A stretch of DNA of 64,000 bases from Roseovarius aestuarii. Its GTDB lineage: Bacteria; Pseudomonadota; Alphaproteobacteria; Rhodobacterales; Rhodobacteraceae. Below are positions 37,360-46,685 of the stretch, in pieces; position 1 is the first letter of the stretch, and each line of letters begins with the position of its first letter. A program made the position numbers and the translations under genes. The stretch is taken from positions 62,001 through 126,000 of the forward strand of contig NZ_JAIMIB010000007.1 of assembly GCF_019966515.1 (NCBI RefSeq). The letters are read 5' to 3'. The notes below the pieces were generated by a model, which had not been told where the DNA came from, did not search any database, and was given only the letters and a program-made list of their open reading frames with translations.

Positions 37360-38355
37360 CTACTGATGTAAACCCGACCAACAGGGCAGCGTATCGTTTT
37401 TTGCTGCCGTCGCCCAAAATATCGCCCGGGCGATGGCGCGCGACATGCAGGTGGCCGCGGCGTGGCCCAGCATCAACGTGTCGACAACTTGATTGGTCAG
37501 CGGTTCTGCGCCGGTAGCGGCGGCAAAGATCAGATCGCCATCCATTGGCGTGTGGGACGGGACGAGTGCGCGAGCGAACCCGTCATGGGCGGCGGTCGCC
37601 AGCCTCGTGCATTGCGCCTGGGTCAGGGCCGCGTCGGTGGCGACGATGCCGATGGTGGTATTGGCGTGCTGCGCAAGTTTCGTGGGCGGGGTCTGAATGT
37701 CGGGGAAGTGGTTTGCCGGGCCGAAGCCGCCGAATTCATTTACGACCTCGAACGGGGCGGCCCAGAAATGTGGGCCATCCCCGACTGTTGCCGATCCAAG
37801 GGCGTTGACCGCGACCAGCGCGCCGACCGTATGGCCCGAGGGCAGGATCAACGAGGCCGACCCCAGCCCTCCTTTCAGATTGGCGGTGGTCGCACCGGTG
37901 CCCGCACCCGATGTTCCAAGCTCAAAGCTGGCGGCGGCGGCGGTTAACGCCTGCAGTCCGAGCTGCTTGTAGGGGTTGTCGGTCCAGCCCTTGTCGCCGC
38001 CATTCACAAGGTCAAAGAGGATTGCACCGGGAACGATAGGCACGTTTTGATCACCCACCGCGAAGCCCCTCCCCATCGCACGCAACCCATCTGCCACACC
38101 CGACGCGGCATCAAGGCCAAAGGCAGACCCACCCGCCAGCACCAGCGCATCCACCTGCTCGACGGTTTTATCGGGGGCCAGCAGATCAGTTTCGCGCGTG
38201 CCCGGCGCGCCGCCCATCACTTGCACCCCGGCGGTAAAGGGAACATCACCAAGCAGGACAGTCACGCCGGTCTTGATCCGTTCGTCACCCGCATTACCGA
38301 CCCGCAAACCCGCAACATCGGTGATCAGGTTCAATGGCCCCGGTTCTGATTTCAT
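37360..38355 (-). CDS. P1-family peptidase (DmpA/BapA-like)
   Basis: Length 331 aa from the ATG at 38355. LITDVAGLRVGNA at the N-terminus, LAGGSAFGLDAASGV near residue 80, and the conserved GALVAVNALGSA near 190, where the self-processing nucleophile region lies, match N-terminal-nucleophile P1 aminopeptidases (DmpA, beta-peptidyl aminopeptidases, some nylon hydrolases). Expected to self-cleave into two chains. Substrate unknown. Divergent from creatinase. Confidence 0.82.
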   Translation of the reverse strand: MKSEPGPLNLITDVAGLRVGNAGDERIKTGVTVLLGDVPFTAGVQVMGGAPGTRETDLLAPDKTVEQVDALVLAGGSAFGLDAASGVADGLRAMGRGFAVGDQNVPIVPGAILFDLVNGGDKGWTDNPYKQLGLQALTAAAASFELGTSGAGTGATTANLKGGLGSASLILPSGHTVGALVAVNALGSATVGDGPHFWAAPFEVVNEFGGFGPANHFPDIQTPPTKLAQHANTTIGIVATDAALTQAQCTRLATAAHDGFARALVPSHTPMDGDLIFAAATGAEPLTNQVVDTLMLGHAAATCMSRAIARAIFWATAAKNDTLPCWSGLHQ

Positions 38356-38511
38356 GGCTTGAAAACGTCCTTTAGTTTGTCGCAAAACATCTTGCCAGAT
38401 TACACGGAATCGGCAAGAAAAGCCTCAGGCCGGGGCGATGGCGTCGCCCCTGAGGCCCATATATCCCAAACAGTCCTGAACGCCGGGACCTTTCTTTTCA
38501 GGAGGGTCACT

Positions 38512-39753
38512 ATGACTGCACATCCAGAATCCAACCAATTCAGCGGCACTTCGCGCCCCGAAATGTACCGTTTTCACAATGGTGAAAAAGCTCCGCTGGC
38601 TTTCGAAGTTGCCGAATACGAGGCGCGTATCGCCGGCCTGCGCCGGATCATGGTCGAAGCTGGGGTCGACGCCGCCGTCTTCACCTCTATGCATAATATC
38701 GCCTATTACTCGGGCTTTCTTTATTGCGCCTTTGGCCGCCCCTACGGGCTGGTCGTGACCGCGCAGGACTGCGTGACCATCAGCGCCGGGATCGACGCCG
38801 GTCAGCCGTGGCGACGGTGCTTCTGCGACAACATCACCTATACCGACTGGCAGCGCGATAATTACTGGCGGGCGATTCTGTCGGTTTCGGGCGAAGGCAA
38901 AGTCGTGGGCTATGAGGGCGACCACCTAACGCTGATGCAGCAAGGGAAGTTACTGGCGTTCCTGAAACCGTCGAAAACCGTGGATATCGCCGGTCACACC
39001 ATGATGCAGCGGATGCACAAATCGGCGGCTGAAATCGCGCTGATCCGTCAGTGTACGGCGATTGCAGACGTGGGCGGTTACGCGATCAAGGATGCCGTGC
39101 GGATCGGTACCCGCGAGATTGACGTGGCAATGGCCGGTCGCGACGCGATGGAGGCCGAGATCGCCCGCGTGTTCCCGGATGCGGAATACCGCGACACTTG
39201 GGTCTGGTTCCAGTCGGGCATCAACACCGATGGCGCGCATAACCCGGTCACCGGGCGGCATCTGCAGCGTGGCGATATCCTGAGCCTCAACACTTTCCCG
39301 ATGGTCAGTGCCTATTACGTGGCGCTGGAACGCACCATGTTTGTGGGTGAGGTGGACGATGCCTCGCTGAAAATCTGGGAAGCCAACGTGGCGGCGCATG
39401 AATATGGCATGTCCCTGCTGAAACCGGGGGTGAGCTGCGCCGAGGTCACGCATAAGATCAACGATTTCTTTGCCGAGCGTGACCTGCTGCAGTATCGCAC
39501 TTTCGGCTATGGCCACTCCTTCGGGGTGCTGAGCCACTACTATGGCCGTGAGGCGGGGCTGGAACTGCGCGAGGATATCGACACGGTGCTGGAGCCCGAC
39601 ATGGTGATCTCGATGGAACCCATGCTGACCGTCGCCGACGGGCAACCGGGTGCGGGCGGCTACCGTGAGCATGACGTTCTGGTGATCACCGAGGATGGCA
39701 ACGAGAACATCACCGGCTATCCCTACGGACCCGAATTCAACGTCGTCAGTTAA
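38512..39753 (+). CDS. Creatinase (creatine amidinohydrolase)
   Basis: Hydrolyses creatine to sarcosine and urea. Length 413 aa from the ATG at 38512, with AGGAGGG 7 bp upstream. An N-terminal domain and a pita-bread M24 domain. Highly specific matches to characterised creatinases include FTSMHNIAYYSGFLYC near residue 55, DTWVWFQSGINTDGAHNPV near 230, and RTFGYGHSFG, which carries a catalytic-site His. These separate it from prolidases and from the M24-type DMSP lyase DddP. No creatininase, sarcosine oxidase or urease gene is nearby. Confidence 0.88.
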   Translation: MTAHPESNQFSGTSRPEMYRFHNGEKAPLAFEVAEYEARIAGLRRIMVEAGVDAAVFTSMHNIAYYSGFLYCAFGRPYGLVVTAQDCVTISAGIDAGQPWRRCFCDNITYTDWQRDNYWRAILSVSGEGKVVGYEGDHLTLMQQGKLLAFLKPSKTVDIAGHTMMQRMHKSAAEIALIRQCTAIADVGGYAIKDAVRIGTREIDVAMAGRDAMEAEIARVFPDAEYRDTWVWFQSGINTDGAHNPVTGRHLQRGDILSLNTFPMVSAYYVALERTMFVGEVDDASLKIWEANVAAHEYGMSLLKPGVSCAEVTHKINDFFAERDLLQYRTFGYGHSFGVLSHYYGREAGLELREDIDTVLEPDMVISMEPMLTVADGQPGAGGYREHDVLVITEDGNENITGYPYGPEFNVVS

Positions 39754-39766
39754 GATACGGCACTTT

Positions 39767-39798
39767 CCGGGTTTGCATCGGTAACGTTGCAGACCCGG
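39767..39798 (+). terminator. Hairpin after creatinase, possible terminator
   Basis: CCGGGT (39767-39772) pairs with ACCCGG (39793-39798), extended by TGCA/TGCA inside. No T run follows, so it may only protect the mRNA end. The rest of 39754-40006 holds the pccR control region. Confidence 0.4.
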
Positions 39799-39954
39799 AT
39801 TCGGTGAAATAATTCGAAGGGTCACCCCGCAAGACTTGTCCGTTCAGCCGCGGGTGTATTGACGACGGGATTTCCGAGTTGCCCGCGAAGCTATGCGCTG
39901 CCCACATCGGCTTTCCGCTGTTTTCCGGATGTCGGCCGCCCTTGCGTACCGGCC

Positions 39955-39994
39955 TTTGCAAAACTAATCTAACAATCAAGCAAACCTGCAAACT
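39955..39994. promoter_or_regulatory. PccR-type sites in front of the regulator gene
   Basis: TTTGCAAAACT (39955-39965) and CCTGCAAACT (39985-39994) lie 30 bp apart and end 13 bp before the regulator ATG. They share the TTTGCAAA-type core with the pccB sites. Predicted autoregulation. Confidence 0.5.
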
Positions 39995-40006
39995 CCGGAT
40001 CTCGAT

Positions 40007-41407
40007 ATGGCCACCCAGAAACTCTATGCTGGCGCCAAGCTGCGCGAAACCCGTCAACGGCTTGGTCTCACCCAGAAGGATTTCGCCGCAAAACTAGGCG
40101 TTTCCCTGCCCTATCTTAACCAGATGGAGAACAATAACCGTCCCGTCAGCACCACGGTCGTGCTGGCGCTGGCACAGGAGTTCGGCTTTGACGTGACCGA
40201 GCTGTCCACCGGTGATGCCGAGCGTATGGTCAGCGATATGCGCGAGGCGCTGGCAGACCCGATCTTTGGCGACAACCCGCCACCACTTGCAGATTTACGA
40301 CTTACCGCCTCTAACGCCCCTGCCTTAGCACGCGCCTTTCTGGAACTGCATAGCGCCTATCGACAAACCCATGAACGCCTTGCTTCACTGGACGAAGCAC
40401 TTGGACGTGACGATTCCAGAACACAGTCCAGCCCCTGGGACGAGGTACGTGACTTCTTTCACTATTGCGATAATTACGTCGACGCGGTCGATCGCGCCGC
40501 TGAACGCTTTGCCCAACCCACTGGCGCACAACGAACCATCCGTGACATCGCCGTTGACCGCCTGGGCGAGCTTGGCATCACGGTGACAGACGCCGATACG
40601 GACAAGCTGCGCGCCTTCGACCGCGCGAACGGTACACTTTATATCTCGTCACGCGTGGCGCCTGAGACACGAACCTTTCAACTTCTGCTGCAAGTCGCCC
40701 TCCTGACCCAAAACAAGCTGCTGGAAGCCACCTTGAACTTCGCCAATTTCCAATCAGACGCGGCCCGGTCCATCGCAAAAATCGGCCTTGCGAACTATTT
40801 CGCCGGTGCCGCCCTGATGCCCTACACCAAGTTTCTGGACGCTGCCCGCACCACGCGCCACGACCTCGAACTGCTGGCCAACCGTTTTGGCGCGTCGATT
40901 GAACAGGTGGCGCATCGGCTATCGACCCTGCAGCGGCCAGACGCCAAGGGTGTGCCGTTTTTCTTCGTGCGTGTCGATCAGGCGGGCACCATTACCAAAC
41001 GGCATTCGGCCACACGGTTGCAATTCGCCCGTTTCGGGGGTGCCTGCCCGCTTTGGAACGTTCACCGCGCGTTCGAAACCCCCGGTCGCTTTCTTCGCCA
41101 GTTGGCCGAGACGCCCGACGGGGTGCGCTATATCAGCCTGGCGCGCGACGTATCTAAATCCGGCGGCTCATACGGTGCGCCGGTACGACGCTTTGCGATC
41201 GCACTTGGCTGCGAGGTCAAACACGCGGAAACGCTGATTTATGCGGATGACATGGACCTGACCAATGCCCGCGCGTTCGAACCTATCGGCATTTCATGCC
41301 GCATCTGCGAACGCCCCGATTGCCACCAACGCTCGGTGCCGCCGTTGGAGCGCCGCCTGTCAATCCCACCTGACGAACGTGGTGTCCTGCCTTTCGTGGT
41401 TGGATGA
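40007..41407 (+). CDS. pccR: ScfR/PccR-type short-chain acyl-CoA-responsive regulator
   Basis: Length 466 aa. An XRE-type helix-turn-helix at about residues 8-62 (LRETRQRLGLTQKDFAAKLGVS), a central IrrE-like domain (about 160-290), and a C-terminal DUF2083 domain with a cysteine group CRICERPDCHQRS near 430. This is the ScfR architecture. In Rhodobacter sphaeroides PccR activates pccB in response to propionyl-CoA. Here the matching sites in front of pccB and its own gene and the nearby pcc genes support PccR over RamB/MccR. Confidence 0.8.
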   Translation: MATQKLYAGAKLRETRQRLGLTQKDFAAKLGVSLPYLNQMENNNRPVSTTVVLALAQEFGFDVTELSTGDAERMVSDMREALADPIFGDNPPPLADLRLTASNAPALARAFLELHSAYRQTHERLASLDEALGRDDSRTQSSPWDEVRDFFHYCDNYVDAVDRAAERFAQPTGAQRTIRDIAVDRLGELGITVTDADTDKLRAFDRANGTLYISSRVAPETRTFQLLLQVALLTQNKLLEATLNFANFQSDAARSIAKIGLANYFAGAALMPYTKFLDAARTTRHDLELLANRFGASIEQVAHRLSTLQRPDAKGVPFFFVRVDQAGTITKRHSATRLQFARFGGACPLWNVHRAFETPGRFLRQLAETPDGVRYISLARDVSKSGGSYGAPVRRFAIALGCEVKHAETLIYADDMDLTNARAFEPIGISCRICERPDCHQRSVPPLERRLSIPPDERGVLPFVVG

Positions 41408-41434
41408 CCTCGCCCCGATGCTGCGGATAACCCG

Positions 41435-42943
41435 TTATTCACCTCGCGGGAACCGCTGGTTTTCCTCAACGACGTTCAGATCCATATGGTTGCGCATATA
41501 GCGCTCGGATGCTTTCTGCAGTGGCTGATAATCCCAAGGATAGTAACCGCCCTTGCGCAGCGCTTCGTACACCACCCACCGCCGGGCCTGACTTTCGCGC
41601 ACCTGAGCATCGAAGGCATCCAGATCCCACCGCGCCGCGGCCTTGGCCTGCAGCTGCGCCAGCGTCCCCGCATGTTCGGGTGCCGAGGCCAGATTGGTCA
41701 GTTCATGGGGATCGGCGTCCATGTCAAAAAGCTGATCTGGATCCAGTGCACAGCGGTTGTATTTCCACTTGCCATAGCGCAGCGACACCAGCGGCGCATA
41801 AGACGCCTCGGCGGCATATTCCATCGCCACGGGGGCATCCCGCTCCGCCCCCTGCCCCAACGGCACAAGACTTTGGCCTTCCACCCAGGGGGCCACCTCA
41901 TCCATGCTGACCCCCGCCAGATCACAGAGTGTCGGGCAGACATCTAGGGTGCTGACGGGGGCATCAATACGCCCCGCTTCCATCCCCGGCGCCGCAATCA
42001 TCAACGGCACGCGGGCTGAACCGTCATAGAAGCACATCTTGAACCACAGGCCGCGCTCGCCCAACATATCGCCGTGATCGCTGACAAACAGGATCACCGC
42101 TTCTTGCCGGGTCGTTTCCAGCGCCTCCATCACCTCGCCGATTTTATCATCAAGATACGAGATATTGGCAAAATAGGCGCGGCGCGACTTGCGGATATCA
42201 TCTTCGGTGATGTCAAAGGACCGCCAGTCATTGGCATCGAATATCCTCTGCGCGTGCGGATCGTGGTCTTCGTACTCCATTGCAGGAACTTCCGGCAGAA
42301 GATGCTCGCAATCCTCGTAGAGGTCCCAGTATTTTTTACGCGCCACGTAAGGATCATGCGGGTGGGTGAAACTGACAGTCAGACACCAGGGGCGATCATC
42401 GTGACCGCGCGCCAGATCGTAGACCTTGCGGGTGGCGTGATAGGCCACCTCGTCGTCATATTCCATCTGGTTAGAGATTTCCGCCACGCCTGCCCCGGTG
42501 ACCGAACCCATGTTGTGATACCACCAGTCGATCCGTTCGCCGGGTTTGCGATAATCCGGCGTCCAGCCGAAATCGGCCGGGTAGATATCGGTGGTCAACC
42601 GATCCTCGAACCCGTGCATCTGGTCGGGGCCGACAAAGTGCATCTTGCCGCTCAGGCAGGTCTGATAGCCCGCGCGGCGAAGGTGATGCGCATAAGTGGG
42701 AATATCAGCGGCAAATTCCGCTGCGTTGTCATAAACTCGACTGCGCGAGGGCAAAAGCCCCGACATGAAACTCGCCCGTCCCGGCGCGCAGAGGGGCGAG
42801 GCGGTATAGGCATTGGCAAAACGGGTCGAACGCGCCGCCAGCTTTTTCAGGTTTGGCGCGTGCAGCCAGTCGGCAGGGCCGTCGGGAAACAGGGTGCCAT
42901 TCAGTTGGTCGACCATGAAAATCAGGATGTTGGGCGCGCTCAT
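41435..42943 (-). CDS. betC: Choline-sulfatase
   Basis: Hydrolyses choline-O-sulfate to choline and sulfate. Length 502 aa. The sulfatase signature CAPGR has its Cys at residue 52, to be matured to formylglycine. A metal site FMVDQLNG lies at the N-terminus and FVSDHGDMLGE near residue 290. WWYHNMGSVTGAG and the C-terminal choline-sulfatase region agree with BetC rather than other sulfatases. Its start overlaps the betI stop by 4 bp. Convergent with pccR. Confidence 0.92.
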   Translation of the reverse strand: MSAPNILIFMVDQLNGTLFPDGPADWLHAPNLKKLAARSTRFANAYTASPLCAPGRASFMSGLLPSRSRVYDNAAEFAADIPTYAHHLRRAGYQTCLSGKMHFVGPDQMHGFEDRLTTDIYPADFGWTPDYRKPGERIDWWYHNMGSVTGAGVAEISNQMEYDDEVAYHATRKVYDLARGHDDRPWCLTVSFTHPHDPYVARKKYWDLYEDCEHLLPEVPAMEYEDHDPHAQRIFDANDWRSFDITEDDIRKSRRAYFANISYLDDKIGEVMEALETTRQEAVILFVSDHGDMLGERGLWFKMCFYDGSARVPLMIAAPGMEAGRIDAPVSTLDVCPTLCDLAGVSMDEVAPWVEGQSLVPLGQGAERDAPVAMEYAAEASYAPLVSLRYGKWKYNRCALDPDQLFDMDADPHELTNLASAPEHAGTLAQLQAKAAARWDLDAFDAQVRESQARRWVVYEALRKGGYYPWDYQPLQKASERYMRNHMDLNVVEENQRFPRGE

Positions 42944-43527
42944 TCAAGTGATCCTTCAGCCAGGCTGGTGTCCAGGTAATGCAGTAAAACGTCAATCGCG
43001 GCGGCGGGTGACATCGGATCACCGCGCAGCGCTTGACGGATATAAAGCCCGTCGATCATTGCCGCCAATCCGCGGGTCAGCATGCGGGCATCCGCCCCGG
43101 CGATCTGCCGGAAAGCGTGGTGCAGGTTTGATCGCACACGCCGCTGGTAGATGTGAAGAAGCCGCCGCGCGTCATCCGATTTCTGCGCCTGCACGTAGAA
43201 ATTCAGCCAGGCTGAGACGAATTCAGGCCGGAACTGTGCTGGGGCAAAACTGGCACGGATGATCGCTTCGATCCGGTCACGTGGCGTCTTCGCCATCAGC
43301 ATCGCGCCGCGCACCTCGGCCCCGTAGAGCGTCAGGATGTGGCGCATCGCTGCGGCGAATATCTGTTCTTTCGATCCGAAATAATGATGCGCCAGCGCGC
43401 TCGACATGCCTGCGCGTTTTGCAATCTGACTAACGGTGACATCCAGCGTCCCCTGCGCACCGATCTCGTAGATCGTCGCCTCCACCAGTGCCGAGCGGCG
43501 TATCGGCTCCATCCCCACCTTCGGCAC
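42940..43527 (-). CDS. betI: BetI, TetR-family choline-responsive repressor
   Basis: Length 195 aa from a GTG at 43525-43527, with AGGGAGA 7 bp upstream. The TetR helix-turn-helix (VSQIAKRAGMSSALAHHYFGSKE) spans about residues 31-55. The C-terminal ligand domain is BetI-like (MIDGLYIRQALRGDPMSPAAA). Predicted to repress betC and itself and to release DNA when choline is present. betA and betB are not in the window. Confidence 0.9.
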   Translation of the reverse strand: MPKVGMEPIRRSALVEATIYEIGAQGTLDVTVSQIAKRAGMSSALAHHYFGSKEQIFAAAMRHILTLYGAEVRGAMLMAKTPRDRIEAIIRASFAPAQFRPEFVSAWLNFYVQAQKSDDARRLLHIYQRRVRSNLHHAFRQIAGADARMLTRGLAAMIDGLYIRQALRGDPMSPAAAIDVLLHYLDTSLAEGSLE

Positions 43528-43563
43528 TGAATCTCCCTTTCATTTCGGATTGCCAAATCGTGG

Positions 43564-43589
43564 TAATCATGATTAATTGACTCGTCAAT
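43564..43589. promoter_or_regulatory. Predicted BetI operator
   Basis: The betI-SBP intergenic region (43528-43855, 328 bp, no gene) contains ATTGAC-TC-GTCAAT (43576-43589), a perfect dyad of the ATTGA/TCAAT form known for BetI sites. It is directly joined to a perfect 12-bp palindrome TAATCATGATTA (43564-43575). Both lie 37-62 bp upstream of betI. They could also act on the divergent solute-binding protein gene. Confidence 0.6.
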
Positions 43590-43855
43590 CAATATAAACA
43601 CGGTGCCACTTGACCGGCCAGAAACCACCCTTCTGTCACATTGAACTTGCACATCGAGTTGGCGTCGGCCTAGTCTCTGGCCGTTCAGTTATTGTCGGTG
43701 TGCGACGGGTAAATGCGTGAAGATGACGAAAACAGCCGTTTATGTGACGAATGTTGCCGCAGACACTGCCGTGCGATCGACAAAATGGAATCAGGTTCCC
43801 GCTGCCCTGCAGTGGCGTTACCCCATGAACTTAAAACTATCAGGGAGATACAAGA

Positions 43856-45409
43856 ATGACGATCCTATCCAATAGCGGCCTGAACAGACGCCGCTTTCTG
43901 CAAACCACCGCAGCGACGGCCATGGCCGCAACGCTGCCCTTGGGCGGCGCGATGGCGGCCCCAAAGCGAGGCGGCCACCTGCGTGTCGGTAAGGCGCACG
44001 GCCAGACCACCGATACGATGAACCCGGGCACCTGGGAAAACGGCTTTACCATCGGCATGGCCTTTGCCATTCATGGCCGCCTGACCGAAGTGAAAGCCGA
44101 CGGCTCGCTGGCGCCCGAACTCGCCGAAAGCTGGGAAGCAACGCCAGATGCCAAAACCTGGCGCTTCAAGGTCCGTCAAGGCGTGAAGTTCCATTCGGGC
44201 AAGGACCTGACCCCCGAAGACGTGATGGCCTCGATCGCGTTCCACCGCGGCGAAGATTCCACTTCGGCCGCCGGCCCCCTTGTGGCCCCTATCGAGAACA
44301 TGAGCATCGACGGCGACACGGTTGTATTCGAACTGTCCGGCGGCAATGCCGACTTCCCATTCATCCTCAGCGACTATCACTTGACGATCCACCCCGCCAA
44401 AGATGACACCATCGACTGGGAATCCGGCGATGGCTGCGGCAGCTATATCCTCAAGAACAAGAACTTCGGTGTGTCCTGCACGATGGAACGGAACCCGAAC
44501 CACTGGCGCGACGATGTGGGTTTCTTCGACAGCATCGAAATGCTGGCACTGGTTGACCAGAACGCGCGGACAACTGCGCTTGTTTCGGGCGATGTGGACG
44601 TTATCGACCGTCTCGACCTGAAAACCGTGGGTCTTCTGGAGCGTAACCAGAACATCCAGATCAATTCGGTTGCCGGTACGCAGCACTTCACCTTCGCGAT
44701 GTCGACCAATCAGGCACCGTTTGACGACAACAACGTGCGTCAGGCGCTGAAATACGCCATCAACCGCGAAGAGCTGGTCGAGAAGATCCTGTTCGGCTAC
44801 GGTTCAGTTGGCAACGACATTCCGATCGGCCAGGGCCAGCAGTTCTACAATACCGAACTCGAACAAAAGACCTATGACCCCGACAAGGCCAAATGGTACC
44901 TGAACGAAGCCGGCATGGACAGCCTGTCAGTCAACCTCTCTGCCGCCGACGCCGCCTTTGCCGGTGCGGTCGATGCGGGCGTGCTGTTCCAAGCGTCTGC
45001 TAAAGATGCGGGTATCGACCTTCAGGTCACGCGCGAGCCGAACGATGGCTACTGGTCGGATGTCTGGATGCAAAAACCATTCTCGGCCGTTTACTGGTCA
45101 GGCCGTCCGGTTCAGGATCAGATGTTTGCAACCGCCTATTCCTGTGGCGCAGCCTGGAACGACAGTTTCTGGTGTCACGAGAAGTTTGAGGCGCTCATGG
45201 TCGAAGCACGCGCCGAGCTGGATGAAGCGAAACGCAAGGACATGTACTGGGAAATGCAGGACATCGTCTCGAACCAGGGTGGCGTCATCATCCCGATGTT
45301 CGCCAACTACGTTTTCGCCACATCGACCAAGGTGAAAACCTCGGACGGGCTGGCATCAAACTGGGATATGGATGGCGAACGCTGGGCCGAGCGCTGGTCT
45401 TTCGCATAA
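43856..45409 (+). CDS. Tat-exported family-5 ABC solute-binding protein
   Basis: Length 517 aa. A twin-arginine signal NRRRFLQ with hydrophobic stretch ending GGAMAA. The mature protein has the SBP_bac_5 (oligopeptide/nickel/dipeptide) pattern: PELAESWEATPDAKTWRF, VKFHSGKDLTPEDV, NNVRQALKYAINREEL. No permease or ATPase gene follows, and a terminator lies right behind it, so it is an orphan binding protein. The ligand is unknown; a quaternary amine is possible given betI/betC next door, but this is only context. Confidence 0.85.
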   Translation: MTILSNSGLNRRRFLQTTAATAMAATLPLGGAMAAPKRGGHLRVGKAHGQTTDTMNPGTWENGFTIGMAFAIHGRLTEVKADGSLAPELAESWEATPDAKTWRFKVRQGVKFHSGKDLTPEDVMASIAFHRGEDSTSAAGPLVAPIENMSIDGDTVVFELSGGNADFPFILSDYHLTIHPAKDDTIDWESGDGCGSYILKNKNFGVSCTMERNPNHWRDDVGFFDSIEMLALVDQNARTTALVSGDVDVIDRLDLKTVGLLERNQNIQINSVAGTQHFTFAMSTNQAPFDDNNVRQALKYAINREELVEKILFGYGSVGNDIPIGQGQQFYNTELEQKTYDPDKAKWYLNEAGMDSLSVNLSAADAAFAGAVDAGVLFQASAKDAGIDLQVTREPNDGYWSDVWMQKPFSAVYWSGRPVQDQMFATAYSCGAAWNDSFWCHEKFEALMVEARAELDEAKRKDMYWEMQDIVSNQGGVIIPMFANYVFATSTKVKTSDGLASNWDMDGERWAERWSFA

Positions 45410-45432
45410 ACTCAAAACAGTATCGCAGCAAA

Positions 45433-45459
45433 GGGCCGGTTCTTCCGGCCCTTTTTCTT
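45433..45459 (+). terminator. Intrinsic terminator after the solute-binding protein gene
   Basis: GGGCCGG (45433-45439) pairs with CCGGCCC (45445-45451) around a 5-nt loop and is followed by TTTTTCTTTT. It separates the orphan binding protein from the alcohol dehydrogenase. Confidence 0.9.
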
Positions 45460-45553
45460 TTGGCCAAGCCCGATAGATCGGTGTCGCTTTACGTCTTGCG
45501 GGCGCTTGCAAATTCAAGGCAGTCTACATCTAACACCTGCCGGGAGGGAGCAT

Positions 45554-46639
45554 ATGCAAACCATCAAGGCTGCCGTCTGCCACGCATTTGGCGAACCGCT
45601 TGTCATCGAAGAGGTCCGCCTGCGGGCGCCCGACCAAGGTGAGGTCCAGGTTGATCTTGAGGCCGTGGCGATCTGCCATTCAGACATCATCTATGCCGAA
45701 GGCGGCTGGGGCGGCTCCCTGCCCGCCGTCTATGGCCACGAAGCAGCAGGCCACGTCAGCGCCGTTGGGCCGGGCGTGTCAGGCATCGTAACCGGCGATC
45801 CGGTTGTCGTAACGCTGATCCGCGCCTGCGGTCACTGTCCCAGCTGCGGTGCGGGCAATCCCACCACGTGCGAAACACCCTATGACGGCGATACCGGCCC
45901 GCTCAGCACCAGTGATGGCGGCAAGCTGCATCAGGCGATGGCCTGCGGCGCCTTTGCCGAGAAAGTCGTGGTCGACCAGAGCCAAGTCGTGAAAATCCCC
46001 GAGGGCATGGGAATGGACACGGCCAGCCTGCTGAGTTGCGGGGTGATCACCGGCGTCGGCGCCGTCGTCAACGCCGCCGGATTGCGCGCCGGGCAGGACG
46101 TTGTGGTGATCGGTGCGGGCGGCGTCGGTCTCAATGCCATTCAGGGCGCACGCATCGCTGGCGCGCGGCGTATCGTGGCTGTCGACATGAGCGAAGAGAA
46201 GCTTGATACCGCGATTGAATTCGGCGCAACCGACGGTGTGCTGGCGACGGGCGAACACCCCTGGCGCAGCGCAAAAAAGGCGATGGGACGTGGTGCAGAT
46301 GCGGTGATCGTGACCGTGGGGGCGATCCCAGCCTATGATCAAGCGCCGCGTTATCTGGCGGGCGGCGGACGGGTTGTCATGGTAGGCATGCCGCATTCGG
46401 GCGCAACGTCGTCCTATGAACCGGTCAATTTCGCTGCCTCCGGTCAGGGCATGATCGGCTCGAAAATGGGGGATACGGTTATCCGGCGCGATATCCCGTG
46501 GATGATCGACCTCTACAGCCAAGGCCGTCTGAAACTGGACGAATTGATTTCCAATCGCTGGAGCCTTGACCAGATCAACGAGGCCATCGCCGACACCAAA
46601 TCCGGCAGTGCGCGGCGGAATGTCATCCTGCTACGTTAG
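45554..46639 (+). CDS. Zinc-dependent alcohol dehydrogenase (MDR family)
   Basis: Length 361 aa from the ATG at 45554 with GGAGGGAG upstream. The catalytic zinc site shows CHSD near residue 37 and GHEAAG near 61, and the structural zinc site CGHCPSCGAGNPTTC near 93-107. The cofactor-binding loop GAGGVGLNAIQGA lies near 183. Most like class III/aryl-alcohol-type medium-chain dehydrogenases. Substrate unknown. Confidence 0.85.
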   Translation: MQTIKAAVCHAFGEPLVIEEVRLRAPDQGEVQVDLEAVAICHSDIIYAEGGWGGSLPAVYGHEAAGHVSAVGPGVSGIVTGDPVVVTLIRACGHCPSCGAGNPTTCETPYDGDTGPLSTSDGGKLHQAMACGAFAEKVVVDQSQVVKIPEGMGMDTASLLSCGVITGVGAVVNAAGLRAGQDVVVIGAGGVGLNAIQGARIAGARRIVAVDMSEEKLDTAIEFGATDGVLATGEHPWRSAKKAMGRGADAVIVTVGAIPAYDQAPRYLAGGGRVVMVGMPHSGATSSYEPVNFAASGQGMIGSKMGDTVIRRDIPWMIDLYSQGRLKLDELISNRWSLDQINEAIADTKSGSARRNVILLR

Positions 46640-46685
46640 GGTGATAGCAAGATCGCCCCAACGCTCAAAAAAAAGGCGCCACCAG

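Noticed and set aside
38512..39753. M24-family protein as DMSP lyase DddP
   Set aside because: Long identical stretches with creatinase and lack of DddP-type N-terminus.
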